Assembly (NCBI RefSeq): GCF_000024425.1
Contig: NC_013946.1
Span: 806,001 to 870,000, forward strand
Reading direction: 5' to 3'
DNA from: Meiothermus ruber DSM 1279
GTDB taxonomy: Bacteria > Deinococcota > Deinococci > Deinococcales > Thermaceae
Length of the DNA: 64,000 nt
Of the stretch, positions 7,920 through 17,733 are shown piece after piece; position 1 is the first letter of the stretch, and every line of letters starts with the position of its first letter. The notes below the pieces were generated by a model, which saw only the letters and a program-made list of their open reading frames with translations, had not been told where the DNA came from and made no database searches. Position numbers and translations under genes: made by a program.

Positions 7920-8384
7920 ATGAAACGCAAGCCCTCGGTGCTGTTTTTGTGCAGCCACAACTCGGCCCGCAGCCAGATGGCTGAGGCCCTGCTGCGCCAC
8001 TATGCGGGGGCGCATCTGGACGTGTATAGCGCCGGGTTGCACCCCAGCGAGATCCACCCCTTCACCCGCCAGGTGCTCGCGGAGATGGGCCTGGATATGG
8101 AAGGCCAGTACGCCAAAAGCCTGATGGAGTACTGGGGTGGTAAGTACAACTTCACCTACCTGATTGTGGTTTGCGACCGGGCCGAACAGGAATGCCCGCT
8201 CTTCCCCTTCAGCACCTACCGGCTCTACTGGCCCTTCGAAGACCCCAGCGCCGCCCAGGGGCCCGACGAAATTAGGCTCGAGCGCTTCCGCGCCGTGCGC
8301 GATCAGATCGCCGCTAAAATTCGCGGCTGGTTGCGGGAACTCGAGCAGCAGAATATCCTGCCCCGCACCACCTCCACTCACTGA
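7920..8384 (+). CDS. arsC: Arsenate reductase, LMW-phosphatase/thioredoxin type (second copy)
   Basis: A 154-residue paralogue of the gene before it. P-loop CSHNSARS near residues 11-18, resolving cysteines in VCDRAEQECPLFP near residue 85, and FEDPSAA as the Asp loop. The two copies share fold and catalytic residues but differ widely elsewhere, so they are not a recent duplication and may differ in substrate or partner. The ATG is preceded by AAGGAGGTAGAG, a strong Shine-Dalgarno. The 3' end overlaps by 7 bp with the convergent GDCCVxC gene. Confidence 0.88.
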   Translation: MKRKPSVLFLCSHNSARSQMAEALLRHYAGAHLDVYSAGLHPSEIHPFTRQVLAEMGLDMEGQYAKSLMEYWGGKYNFTYLIVVCDRAEQECPLFPFSTYRLYWPFEDPSAAQGPDEIRLERFRAVRDQIAAKIRGWLRELEQQNILPRTTSTH

Positions 8385-8602
8385 CCCCTCTTATCTTTTG
8401 AGCGTGAACGGGCCGCCCTCTGCTTGGGCGGGCAGGGCACGTCCCCGTAGCTGCAAAACACACAGCAGTCCCCCGGCTTGGGTCGCATCCAGTGGCCGCA
8501 CTGCTCGCACTGGTAAAAGCGCTGGCAGGCCTCTTCCGGCATGGTGAGCAGCGCAGCGTGGCCGCAGGAGGGGCAGCGGAGGGTGGCGCTCAGAATCGGC
8601 AC
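8378..8602 (-). CDS. GDCCVxC domain small cysteine-rich protein
   Basis: A small protein of about 74 residues with the signature GDCCVFCSYGDVPCPP near residue 50. It also has CPSCGH near the N-terminus and CEQCGHWMRPKP in the middle, i.e. two zinc-ribbon-like CxxC pairs followed by the GDCCVxC motif that names the family (some members are selenoproteins). The GTG at 8602 is chosen because it gives the usual length; longer in-frame starts up to 8695 would add an N-terminus not seen in the family and overlap the C39 gene. Function unknown; its position against arsC suggests a metal or metalloid context. Confidence 0.75.
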   Translation of the reverse strand: MPILSATLRCPSCGHAALLTMPEEACQRFYQCEQCGHWMRPKPGDCCVFCSYGDVPCPPKQRAARSRSKDKRGQ

Positions 8603-8642
8603 ATGTGTATTGTAGATCGCCGCTGCTATAGGCTGGGTCTGC

Positions 8643-8648
8643 CATAAT
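8643..8648 (+). promoter_or_regulatory. -10 box of the C39 peptidase gene (leaderless)
   Basis: CATAAT, 6 nt before the GTG at 8655. The spacing matches the other leaderless starts in the window. Confidence 0.45.
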
Positions 8649-8654
8649 ACATGG

Positions 8655-9701
8655 GTGCTTCTACCTCGAGCAGCCCTCACCCTGGCCGCTTTCATGAGCC
8701 TGGCCCTGGCCCAGCCGGGTTCGGTTTTTTTATCGGGCGCAAGGCACGAGTACCAACGCTACAACAACTGCGGCCCGGCCACGCTGGGCATGGCCCTGAG
8801 CTACTGGGGGGGGTCGCTTACACAGTACCAGATTGCCCCGGTGCTCAAGCCCAATAAGAACGACAAAAACGTAAGCCCCGAGGAGATGGTCGCCTTCGCC
8901 CGCAAGCAGGGGTTTGGCGTGCACGCGGGGGTAGCCGGCGATCTGGGCCTGCTTAAACGCCTCCTGGCCGGGGGCTTTCCGGTGATTATCGAGACCTGGT
9001 TTGTGACCCCCGACCACGGCGGGATGGGCCACTACCGCCTGCTGGTGGGCTACAACGACCGCCTGGGCCACTTCAACGCCTTCGATAGCTACTACGGCCC
9101 CAAGGTAACGCTGCGCTATGGCGAGATGGACGCTTTGTGGCAGGTGTTCAACCGCACCTATCTGGTGGTCTATCCCCCCAGCCGCAAGGCGCAGCTTGCC
9201 ACCTTGCTGGGGAGCCGGATGAACGGGCCGACCGAACTGCGGCTGGCCCTCGAGCTGGCCCGGCGCGAAACCCAGGCCAGCCCCCACAACGCCTTCGCCT
9301 GGTTCAACCTGGGCAGCACCCTGCTACGGCTTGGCAATGCCGAGGAGGCGGCCAGGGCCTACGACCGCTCGCGGCAGATTGCGCCGAACCGCACCCTCGA
9401 CCCCCGCCGCCCGGCCAACGCGGTGAGCCACTGGCCCTGGCGGATGCTCTGGTACCAGTTTGGCCCCTACGAGGCCTACTTCAAAACCGGGCGCTACCAG
9501 GAGGTGATCACCCTGGCCAACGACGTGCTGGGCCGTATTAACGACCACGAGGAGAGCTATTACTGGCGCGGTCTGGCCCGCAAAGCCCTGGGCAACCTGG
9601 AAGGGGCCAGGGCCGATTTTCAGGCCGCGCTGCGCTACAAACCCGGCTACCTCGAGGCCGCAACGGCTTTGCAGAACCTGCGGGCACAAGGCAACCGCTA
9701 G
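8655..9701 (+). CDS. Secreted C39-like peptidase domain protein with TPR repeats
   Basis: A 348-residue exported protein. The N-terminus is a signal peptide (hydrophobic stretch to ALAQP, about residue 21). Residues 30-180 form a C39-like papain-fold domain: NNCGPATLGMALSYWG holds the catalytic Cys, GHYRLLVGYND the His, and FNAFDSYYG the Asp region. Residues 195-345 contain tetratricopeptide repeats (AFAWFNLGSTLLRLGNAEEAARAYDRS; ESYYWRGLARKALGNLEGARADFQAAL). Such proteins are known in Deinococcus-Thermus; substrate unknown. No bacteriocin or ABC exporter gene is nearby. Start GTG 8655 is set by the -10 box. Confidence 0.82.
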   Translation: MLLPRAALTLAAFMSLALAQPGSVFLSGARHEYQRYNNCGPATLGMALSYWGGSLTQYQIAPVLKPNKNDKNVSPEEMVAFARKQGFGVHAGVAGDLGLLKRLLAGGFPVIIETWFVTPDHGGMGHYRLLVGYNDRLGHFNAFDSYYGPKVTLRYGEMDALWQVFNRTYLVVYPPSRKAQLATLLGSRMNGPTELRLALELARRETQASPHNAFAWFNLGSTLLRLGNAEEAARAYDRSRQIAPNRTLDPRRPANAVSHWPWRMLWYQFGPYEAYFKTGRYQEVITLANDVLGRINDHEESYYWRGLARKALGNLEGARADFQAALRYKPGYLEAATALQNLRAQGNR

Positions 9702-9702
9702 G

Positions 9703-11301
<1,599 letters not shown>

Positions 11302-12495
11302 TTACCTCGAGCCCACCACTTCCTTCCTGGGGCTCTCGCCCAGGGCGTTCTCGCCGGTCAGTTCGCGGCCCAGAATCAGGGTGTGGATGTCGTGGGTGCC
11401 CTCGTAGGTGTCCACGGTCTCGAGGTTCAGCATGTGACGGATGCTGTGGTACTCCAGGGTAATCCCGCTGCCACCCAGAATTTCACGGGCTGCCCTGGCG
11501 CCGTTGAGCGCGGCCCGCACGTTGTCGCGCTTGCCCAGGCTCACCTGCGCGGGCTTGAGGGTTCCGGCGTCCTTGAGCTGGGCCAGGCGCCAGGCCAGCA
11601 AAAGGCCCTTGGTGTGGTCGGCGGCCATGCGCACCAGCTTTTCCTGCACCAGCTGGCGGCTGGCGATGGGGGCCCCAAAGGTGCTGCGGCTCCTGGCGAA
11701 CTCGAGCGCCTCGGTGTACACCGCCTCCAGCGCCCCCAGCGCCCCCCAGGCAATGCCGAAGCGGGCCTGCGTAAGGCAGGAAAGCGGCCCCTTGAGGCCC
11801 TTCACCCCCGGCAGCATGGCGCTGGCCGGCACGCGCACGTCCTCCAGCACCAGCTCGCTGGTAACCGAGGCCCTTAGCGAGGCTTTGTGTTGAATCTTGT
11901 TGGCCCTGAAGCCCTTGGTATCGGTGGGCACGATAAAGCCGCGCACCACGCCCTCGTCGTCCTTGGCCCAGATGATGGCGATGTGGGCCAGGTTGCCGTT
12001 GGTAATCCACATCTTGGAGCCGTTCAGCACGTAATCGCCGCCGTCGCGCCGGGCACGGGTTTTCATGTTGGCGTCGGGGTCGCTGCCGCCGTCGGCTTCG
12101 GTCAGGCCAAAGCAGCCCACGTACTCGCCGGTGGCCAGCTTGGGCAGGTATTCGCGCTTCTGCTCCTCGGAGCCATAGGCCCAGATGGGGTACATCACCA
12201 GGCTGCTCTGCACGCTGCAAAAGCTGCGCAGGCCGGAGTCGATGCGCTCGAGCTCGTAGCCGATCACCCCATAGGCGGCGCTGCTGGCCCCCATCCCGCC
12301 GTACTCGGTGGGGATGGTAGTGCCCAGAAAGCCCATCTCGCCGAACTTTCGGATCAGGTGCACCGGAAACTCGGCGCTCTCCCACCACTCGGCAATGTGG
12401 GGCAACGCCTCGGCCTCGAGGAACTTTCGGGCGGCTTTTTGAATCTCGCGCTCTTCGGGGGTGAGCAGCTCGGCTACCTGGTAAAAGTCGAACAT
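11302..12495 (-). CDS. Acyl-CoA dehydrogenase, glutaryl-CoA dehydrogenase-like
   Basis: A 397-residue FAD enzyme of the acyl-CoA dehydrogenase family. FAD/substrate motifs are visible: FGLTEADGGSDP, WITNGNLAH, and the C-terminal TVDTYEGTHDIHTLILGRELTG, whose Glu is the catalytic base in glutaryl-CoA dehydrogenases. The RFGIAWGALGA and KASLRASVTSEL stretches also favour GcdH over short- or medium-chain enzymes. It would oxidise and decarboxylate glutaryl-CoA to crotonyl-CoA in lysine or aromatic degradation. Start ATG 12495 follows CTCGAGGTCTCC. It is monocistronic with its own terminator. Confidence 0.88.
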   Translation of the reverse strand: MFDFYQVAELLTPEEREIQKAARKFLEAEALPHIAEWWESAEFPVHLIRKFGEMGFLGTTIPTEYGGMGASSAAYGVIGYELERIDSGLRSFCSVQSSLVMYPIWAYGSEEQKREYLPKLATGEYVGCFGLTEADGGSDPDANMKTRARRDGGDYVLNGSKMWITNGNLAHIAIIWAKDDEGVVRGFIVPTDTKGFRANKIQHKASLRASVTSELVLEDVRVPASAMLPGVKGLKGPLSCLTQARFGIAWGALGALEAVYTEALEFARSRSTFGAPIASRQLVQEKLVRMAADHTKGLLLAWRLAQLKDAGTLKPAQVSLGKRDNVRAALNGARAAREILGGSGITLEYHSIRHMLNLETVDTYEGTHDIHTLILGRELTGENALGESPRKEVVGSR

Positions 12496-12591
12496 ATGGA
12501 GACCTCGAGGGCCAATTCTACCGCAACCATAGCGTGGTATTGTGGGGTGTCTTGATGAAATCCCCAGATTCGCCTGCATCGAGGGAATTGC

Positions 12592-13665
12592 ATGATCAAG
12601 TACATCGGCTCAAAACGGGCTTTGCTTCCCTGGATTACCGGAACCATCCAGTCCATTCACCACCAAGTGCCCATCCGTACGGTGGTGGATCTGTTTTCGG
12701 GTAGTGCTCGAGTGGGGCACGCGCTCAAAGCCAAAGGGTTTTATGTCATCAGCAACGATCTCATGACCTATGCGTACATTCTGGCCCAGGCGCTGGTCGA
12801 GGCCGACGCGCGCACCTACAGCCAGGAGCGCGTTCAGCCCATCCTGGACAGGCTGCAATCCCTGCCCCCCCGCCAGGGCTGGTTTACCCAGGACTACTGC
12901 GAGAAGGCCCGCTATTTTCAGCCCAAAAACGGCGCGCGCATCGAGGCCATCCGCGAGGGGCTCGAGACCGAGGCCGGGGGCGACCCCCTGCTGCGGGCCA
13001 TCCTGCTCACCAGCCTGATGCTGGCCGCCGACCGGGTAGACTCCACCACCGGCATACAGATGGCCTACCTGAAGCGATGGGCCCCCCGCGCCCACAACGA
13101 CCTGCACCTGGACTACCCCCCCTTGCTAAACGGCCCCGGCCAGGCCCTGCAGGGTGATGCGCTCGAGGTGGCCGCCCACCTGGAAGCCGACCTCTTCTAC
13201 CTCGACCCCCCCTACAACCAGCACTCCTACCTGGGCAACTACCACGTGTGGGAGACCCTGGTGCGCTGGGACAAACCCCAGACCTACGGCGTAGCCAACA
13301 AGCGCAAAGACGTACAGGAACGCAAAAGCCCCTTCAATTCCAAGCGCGAGGCCAGGGAAGCCATGCAAACCCTGCTGGGGCGCATCCAGGCCCAGCATCT
13401 GGTGGTCTCGTTCAACAACGAGGGGTTCTTTGCCGCCGAGGAAATTGAGGAGATGCTCCGCCACTGGGGCTTTGTGCGCCGCCTCACCCGCCCTCACGCC
13501 CGCTATGTGGGGGCCCGCATCGGTATCTACAACCCCCGGGGCGAAAAGGTGGGTCGGGTCTCGCACACCGAAAACCACGAGTACCTGTTTGTGGCGACCC
13601 ACAGCCGGAGGGTGTACAACGCCCTATCCGACCACACCGAGGCCCTTCAGCTATCGCTTTTCTGA
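12592..13665 (+). CDS. Orphan D12-class adenine-specific DNA methyltransferase
   Basis: A 357-residue DNA N6-adenine methyltransferase of the D12/Dam-like class. Motif I (AdoMet site) is at the N-terminus: KYIGSKRALLPWI and VVDLFSGSARVGHALK, with the catalytic motif DPPYNQHSY near residue 208. A target-recognition helical insert lies between them (about 70-190). FNNEGFFAAEEIEEML is the later Rossmann strand. No restriction enzyme gene is nearby, so it looks like a solitary methylase; its recognition site cannot be read from sequence. The start is ATG 12592 after GAGGGAATTGC. Confidence 0.88.
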   Translation: MIKYIGSKRALLPWITGTIQSIHHQVPIRTVVDLFSGSARVGHALKAKGFYVISNDLMTYAYILAQALVEADARTYSQERVQPILDRLQSLPPRQGWFTQDYCEKARYFQPKNGARIEAIREGLETEAGGDPLLRAILLTSLMLAADRVDSTTGIQMAYLKRWAPRAHNDLHLDYPPLLNGPGQALQGDALEVAAHLEADLFYLDPPYNQHSYLGNYHVWETLVRWDKPQTYGVANKRKDVQERKSPFNSKREAREAMQTLLGRIQAQHLVVSFNNEGFFAAEEIEEMLRHWGFVRRLTRPHARYVGARIGIYNPRGEKVGRVSHTENHEYLFVATHSRRVYNALSDHTEALQLSLF

Positions 13666-13704
13666 AGGGTGCTGCTTATTTGGGCCCCCTCGATCTTGTC
13701 ATAC

Positions 13705-13827
13705 GCATTTCGGTGGTATCGTTTACTTTGACAAGCCTAAACGATACTACCGAAATGCTTTTCTACTTCCTTCGGTCGGCTTGAATCCTTCGCCTCTGAC
13801 TACGCAGGGCGGTGAAGGATTCAAGCC
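13705..13827. repeat. Dispersed double-hairpin repeat, copy A
   Basis: Two consecutive hairpins. The first has arms 13705-13725 and 13738-13758 (20 of 21 positions pair; core ATTTCGGTGGTATCG). The second has perfect 14-bp arms GGCTTGAATCCTTC (13778-13791) and GAAGGATTCAAGCC (13814-13827). Related copies lie at 39552-39606 and 57610-57690. It sits between convergent genes and could also act as a terminator. Confidence 0.85.
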
Positions 13828-13895
13828 AAAGCGGTATCATTGGTTTACAGCAAAAAACAGTTCGTTTGAGGCCTGTCGGTTGTCCGAGCGCCGTT

Positions 13896-15554
13896 TCACC
13901 TTTCGCCCATTCGACGGTAGCCGAACCATAGCGCCAGCACCAGGGGAACCAGGGTCGCGGCTGCCACAATCAACAACCACAGGGGGCCCTCCCCACTGGC
14001 TAGGTAGTTGGTCTGGCGCTGGGTGATGGCCAGGTAGACCGGGCGGCTGGCCAGCAGCACCAGAAACCCGGCGTGCAGGAGCATGAAGCCCATGTACAAA
14101 AACCCCCCCATCCCGATGGGCACCTCGGCGGGGTTGGCGGCGTCGAACTTGGGGAAAGCAGCCCCCAGCCCCACCCCCAAGGCCGCCGCCGTCAGGGCCG
14201 AGGCCAGGCCCAGCACCACCGATACCTGGGTGAGGTTGTCGTCCAGGCCAATCACCCGCGGCGAGAAGTAGCCCAGGGCCAGGCCCAGCGGCAGCAGGAA
14301 GAAGAGGGCCAGCCCAAAGCGGGTGAGCAGGATGGTGTGTTTGGCGACCGGGCCGGTTTGCAGCATCCAGTAGCCGGGGCCCTCGAGGCTCAGGAGCGGG
14401 TAGGCCAGCCGCACCCCTACCCCGCCAATCACAAAACCCTGGAAGGCCAGGTGCAGAAAACCGGCCACTAGCTGAAAGCGGGTGTCCCCCAGGGGCAGGT
14501 ACTGCAGGCTGGTGGTATAGAGGAGCACCAGCACCCCCACCAGGATGAGCTGGGCGGCCTGGTTGGCATCGCGGAAGAAGAGCCGCAGATCACGGGCCCA
14601 CAGCGCGCCCACCCGGCTGTTCATCGTCCAGCGATCCAGCAGGCCGGGGCGCACCAGACCGCGCTCGCGCACCGTGCCCTCCAGGGCCCGTACCCAGCCT
14701 TGCTGGTAGGCATAGCCCGCAACCAGCCCCGCCAGGAGCAGCAGCCCCCCCGATAGGGCCAGCAGCAGCCAGAACTGCGCTTCAATCTCGCCCCGCACCA
14801 GCCCCTTGAGGGCCTGCTGGGCCAAAGCCGAGGGCAGGAAGGGGGCGGTGGGGTCGCGGAAGGTCTGGAGGAAGCGGTCGAGTTCCTCGGGGTTGGCGAA
14901 GTTGGTCTGCAGCAACACCTCGGGGCGCAGAGCCCGCAACAGGAAGATGAGCAGCCCGCCCAGCACCGCACCCAGCGCCGCAGCCCACTCCCGCGCCCGG
15001 CCTGCCGGGGCGAAGCGCACCAGCGGTAGGGCCAGCCCCACCCCCAGCACCACCGGAAAGGCGAACAGGGCCAGCATCAGCAGCACGGCCCCCAGAAAGA
15101 AGAGGGGCGGTGCGCCGTAGTGTGCGCCATAGGCGAAGAGCACCGGCAGCACCAGCAGCATGGGCAAGAGGGCGGTGGTCACGAACACCTCGCCCACCTT
15201 GAACAAAAACACCCGGCTGGCTTTTTGCGGCAGGGTGAGGTGCAGGGGCAGGTCTTCCGAGGTGTAGAGGACGGCCACCGCGTTGGGCAGGGCCGAGAGC
15301 ACCACCGCGCTCGAGAGCACTAGAAGCAGGCTGCCCAGGATGCGATCCACCAGTACGTCGCGGGTGAAGGCTGCGGCCAGCCGGTTTACAAAGGCATTGC
15401 TGCCAAAGAGCTCGTTGGAGATGAAGTTCAGAAACCAGCTTGTGGCGGCCCAGGCCCCGTAGGCCAGCACCGCCCCCAGCAACAACCCCACCAGGGCCGA
15501 GGCCGGGGCCTGGCGAAACCCGTTCCACAGGAGTTGCAAGCGCAGGCGTAACAT
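13896..15554 (-). CDS. ABC-2-like large permease protein
   Basis: A 552-residue membrane protein with roughly 14-16 hydrophobic segments in two halves separated by a hydrophilic region around residues 210-260 and 285-325. It resembles putative ABC exporter permeases of the ABC-2 type, such as proteins annotated as ABC transporter permease in Thermaceae. The N-terminus (LRLRLQLLWNGFRQAPASAL) is typical of the half where permease proteins enter the membrane. No ATPase subunit is encoded next to it or anywhere in the window, so the partner is unknown. A leaderless promoter (TAGACT) lies 8 nt upstream. Confidence 0.7.
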   Translation of the reverse strand: MLRLRLQLLWNGFRQAPASALVGLLLGAVLAYGAWAATSWFLNFISNELFGSNAFVNRLAAAFTRDVLVDRILGSLLLVLSSAVVLSALPNAVAVLYTSEDLPLHLTLPQKASRVFLFKVGEVFVTTALLPMLLVLPVLFAYGAHYGAPPLFFLGAVLLMLALFAFPVVLGVGLALPLVRFAPAGRAREWAAALGAVLGGLLIFLLRALRPEVLLQTNFANPEELDRFLQTFRDPTAPFLPSALAQQALKGLVRGEIEAQFWLLLALSGGLLLLAGLVAGYAYQQGWVRALEGTVRERGLVRPGLLDRWTMNSRVGALWARDLRLFFRDANQAAQLILVGVLVLLYTTSLQYLPLGDTRFQLVAGFLHLAFQGFVIGGVGVRLAYPLLSLEGPGYWMLQTGPVAKHTILLTRFGLALFFLLPLGLALGYFSPRVIGLDDNLTQVSVVLGLASALTAAALGVGLGAAFPKFDAANPAEVPIGMGGFLYMGFMLLHAGFLVLLASRPVYLAITQRQTNYLASGEGPLWLLIVAAATLVPLVLALWFGYRRMGER

Positions 15555-15562
15555 CCGTCCAC

Positions 15563-15568
15563 AGTCTA
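15563..15568 (-). promoter_or_regulatory. -10 box of the ABC permease gene
   Basis: TAGACT on the minus strand, 8 nt before the ATG at 15554. The same hexamer on the plus strand at 15620 serves acuB, so the two genes have divergent promoters of the same type. Confidence 0.55.
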
Positions 15569-15619
15569 GACCAGCCAGGCGGGGTGCTTGGTGCGTTCAA
15601 CCGGGCCTGGTTTTTGCGT

Positions 15620-15625
15620 TAGACT
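15620..15625 (+). promoter_or_regulatory. -10 box of acuB (leaderless)
   Basis: TAGACT, 8 nt before the ATG at 15634. A weak TTCAAC lies 18 bp upstream. Confidence 0.55.
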
Positions 15626-15633
15626 TTAGGCAA

Positions 15634-16269
15634 ATGCTGGTCAAAGACGTAATGAATAGCCCGGTGCTGACCGTGGACGTTGCGGTGACCCTCGAGGCGG
15701 CCTACCACCTGATGCTGCAGCGCAATATCCGGCACATCCCCGTAACCCAGGAGGGCCGCCTGGTGGGGATGATCACCGACCGCGATATCCGGCTGGCTAC
15801 CAGCCCTTTTGCCACCGGGGGCGCCCAGCCCACCGACACCCCGGTCGGGCAGGTGATGGCCCAGCCGGTGATAACGGGCGACCCCCTCGACCCGGTCGAG
15901 GAGGCCGCGCGGGTCATGCGCCAGCGCAAGATTGGGGCCCTGCCCATCCTGGAGGGCGAGGCGCTGGTGGGTATCGTGACCGGAATTGACCTGCTGGATG
16001 CGCTCCTGCGGCTGACCGGGGTGGAAAAACCCAGCGGGCGGCTCGAGGTCTGCCTCGACGACCGGCCCGGCGAACTGGCCCGCCTGAGCGGCGAGCTGGC
16101 CCAGCAGCACATCAACATCCACTCCCTGCTGACCTACCCCAGCGGCGAGGGCACCGTGATCACCGTGGTGCGGGTGGATACCCTGGACGCGCGCAAAATT
16201 GCCCGGAGCCTGCGCCAGAAAGGGTTTGAGGTGCAGTGGCCCCCTGAGATTCCCGGCAAGAGCTTATGA
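15634..16269 (+). CDS. acuB: CBS-ACT domain protein, AcuB-like
   Basis: A 211-residue protein with two CBS repeats at about residues 1-135 (VKDVMNSPVLTVDV; VGQVMAQPVITGDP, each followed by LVGMITDRDI or LVGIVTGIDL) and an ACT-like domain at about 138-211 (RLEVCLDDRPGELARLSGELAQQ). This is the AcuB architecture, a ligand-sensing regulator paired with the deacetylase AcuC. The stop overlaps the acuC start as ATGA, so the two are translationally coupled. Confidence 0.85.
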   Translation: MLVKDVMNSPVLTVDVAVTLEAAYHLMLQRNIRHIPVTQEGRLVGMITDRDIRLATSPFATGGAQPTDTPVGQVMAQPVITGDPLDPVEEAARVMRQRKIGALPILEGEALVGIVTGIDLLDALLRLTGVEKPSGRLEVCLDDRPGELARLSGELAQQHINIHSLLTYPSGEGTVITVVRVDTLDARKIARSLRQKGFEVQWPPEIPGKSL

Positions 16270-17402
16270 GCGTTCCGGTCGTCTATAGCCCCCAGTACCA
16301 GCTTTACAACTTTGGGCCCCAGCACCCCTTCAGCCCGCTGCGCCTGGAGATGCTACTGGACTTGCTGGAACACCTGGGCCCCCCGCTTCAGTTTGTCGAG
16401 CCTGCGCAGGCCACCCGCGAGGAGGTGCGCAGCGTGCACCTGGAGTCGTTTGTACGCCGGGTTGAGGCTGCTGGAAGGGGTGAGCCCTTACCCGACTTCG
16501 ACCACTACGGCCTTGGAACCGCCGATACGCCCATCTTTCCTGGCATGGACGAGGCAGCCCGCTGGCTGGTGGGGGGCACGCTCAGCGCGGCCCGGATGGT
16601 CTCGAGCGGGGCTGCCAGGGAAGTTTTGCAGCTTGGGGGCGGGCTGCACCATGCACAAAAAGACCTGGCCTCGGGTTTCTGCGTCTACAACGACCTTTCG
16701 ATAGCAATTCGCCACCTGACCGAGCAGGGGCTGCGGGTGGCCTACATTGACATAGACGTACACCACGGCGATGGGGTGCAGTGGATTCACTACGACGAGC
16801 CCAATGTGCTCACCTTCTCGATTCACGAGTCGGGGCGCTACCTTTACCCCGGCACCGGCCATACCCACGAGATCGGCAAGGCCCAGGGCACCGGGCGCAA
16901 GCTGAACATACCCCTGGAGCCCTTTACCGAGGACGATTCTTACCTCGAGGTCTTGCAGATGGGCCTCGAGCCCGCCCTGCGCTGGTTCCGCCCGGACGTG
17001 CTGGTGGTGCAGTGCGGCGCCGATGCGCATTTTCAGGATCCGCTGGCCGAGATTCTGCTGACCACCCAGGCCTACGCCAAAATTTTCCCCCTGCTGCGGC
17101 AGTACGCTGCGGCCTTTGCGGGGGGACGGGCGGTCTACACCCTGGGAGGTGGTTACAGCCTGGATGCCACCAGCCGCATCTGGGCCCTGCTCTACCTCAC
17201 GTTGCAAGGCCTGCCCCTGCCCGACCACCTCCCCGAACCCTGGCTCAGGCGCTGGGGAACCCAGCTCGGGCACTTCCTGACCCATACCCTCTTCGACCCC
17301 GAAGGCGCCTACCCCGAGATTCCCCGCAAAGCCGAGATCGAGCGCCGCAACCGCCAGGTGACCGAGCGGATGCTGGAGGCGGTGCGGCCCTACTGGAGCT
17401 AA
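16266..17402 (+). CDS. acuC: AcuC-type protein deacetylase (histone deacetylase family)
   Basis: A 378-residue class I HDAC-fold enzyme. Zinc and catalytic residues are visible: QLGGGLHHAQKD (active-site His pair), YIDIDVHHGDGVQW (zinc Asp and His), and CGADAHFQDPL (zinc Asp). The C-terminal GGGYS motif is also present. In Bacillus AcuC removes acetyl groups from acetyl-CoA synthetase; here the target is inferred by homology only, and no acs gene is in the window. Coupled to acuB. Confidence 0.9.
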   Translation: MSVPVVYSPQYQLYNFGPQHPFSPLRLEMLLDLLEHLGPPLQFVEPAQATREEVRSVHLESFVRRVEAAGRGEPLPDFDHYGLGTADTPIFPGMDEAARWLVGGTLSAARMVSSGAAREVLQLGGGLHHAQKDLASGFCVYNDLSIAIRHLTEQGLRVAYIDIDVHHGDGVQWIHYDEPNVLTFSIHESGRYLYPGTGHTHEIGKAQGTGRKLNIPLEPFTEDDSYLEVLQMGLEPALRWFRPDVLVVQCGADAHFQDPLAEILLTTQAYAKIFPLLRQYAAAFAGGRAVYTLGGGYSLDATSRIWALLYLTLQGLPLPDHLPEPWLRRWGTQLGHFLTHTLFDPEGAYPEIPRKAEIERRNRQVTERMLEAVRPYWS

Positions 17403-17466
17403 GGGCGGCCTGGGGGATGCTGCACGCTAATATATAAAGAGCAATTCCAGCCATCGAGGTGGGCGC

Positions 17467-17694
17467 GTGCATTTACAACCAGGTCTATACCAGCACTACA
17501 AGGGCCGGTACTACTGGGTACACGGCCTGGCCCGCCACTCCGAGACCGAGGAGTGGTTTGTGGTCTACGAGACCCGCTACGGTGTGGAGCCCGAGACCCT
17601 GTGGGTGCGTCCGCTGGCCATGTTTTTGGAAGATGTGGAGGTGGATGGTAGGCGGGTACCCCGCTTCCGCTATGTGGGGGGAAGTGAACCCTGA
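17467..17694 (+). CDS. DUF1653 family protein
   Basis: A 75-residue DUF1653 protein of standard length with the family pattern GLYQHYKGRYYWVHGLARHSE, then a WFVVYETRYG strand and WVRPLAMFLEDVEVDG ending in PRFRYVGG. A small SH3-like beta barrel is likely; function unknown. The start is GTG 17467. An AT-rich TAATATATAAAG lies about 35 nt upstream and may hold the promoter. The ccm operon begins 39 nt downstream. Confidence 0.85.
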   Translation: MHLQPGLYQHYKGRYYWVHGLARHSETEEWFVVYETRYGVEPETLWVRPLAMFLEDVEVDGRRVPRFRYVGGSEP

Positions 17695-17733
17695 CCCTTT
17701 ACGTGCGGCAGCCAAACCGATACCCTTACCCCT

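Noticed and set aside
8655-9701. C39 protein as a bacteriocin-processing peptidase
   Set aside because: No ABC exporter domain and no small double-glycine precursor gene nearby; the signal peptide and TPR repeats indicate another role.
13430-14026. Frame running through repeat copy A
   Set aside because: It only arises because the repeat lacks stops in that frame; its first part is the shadow of the methyltransferase gene.
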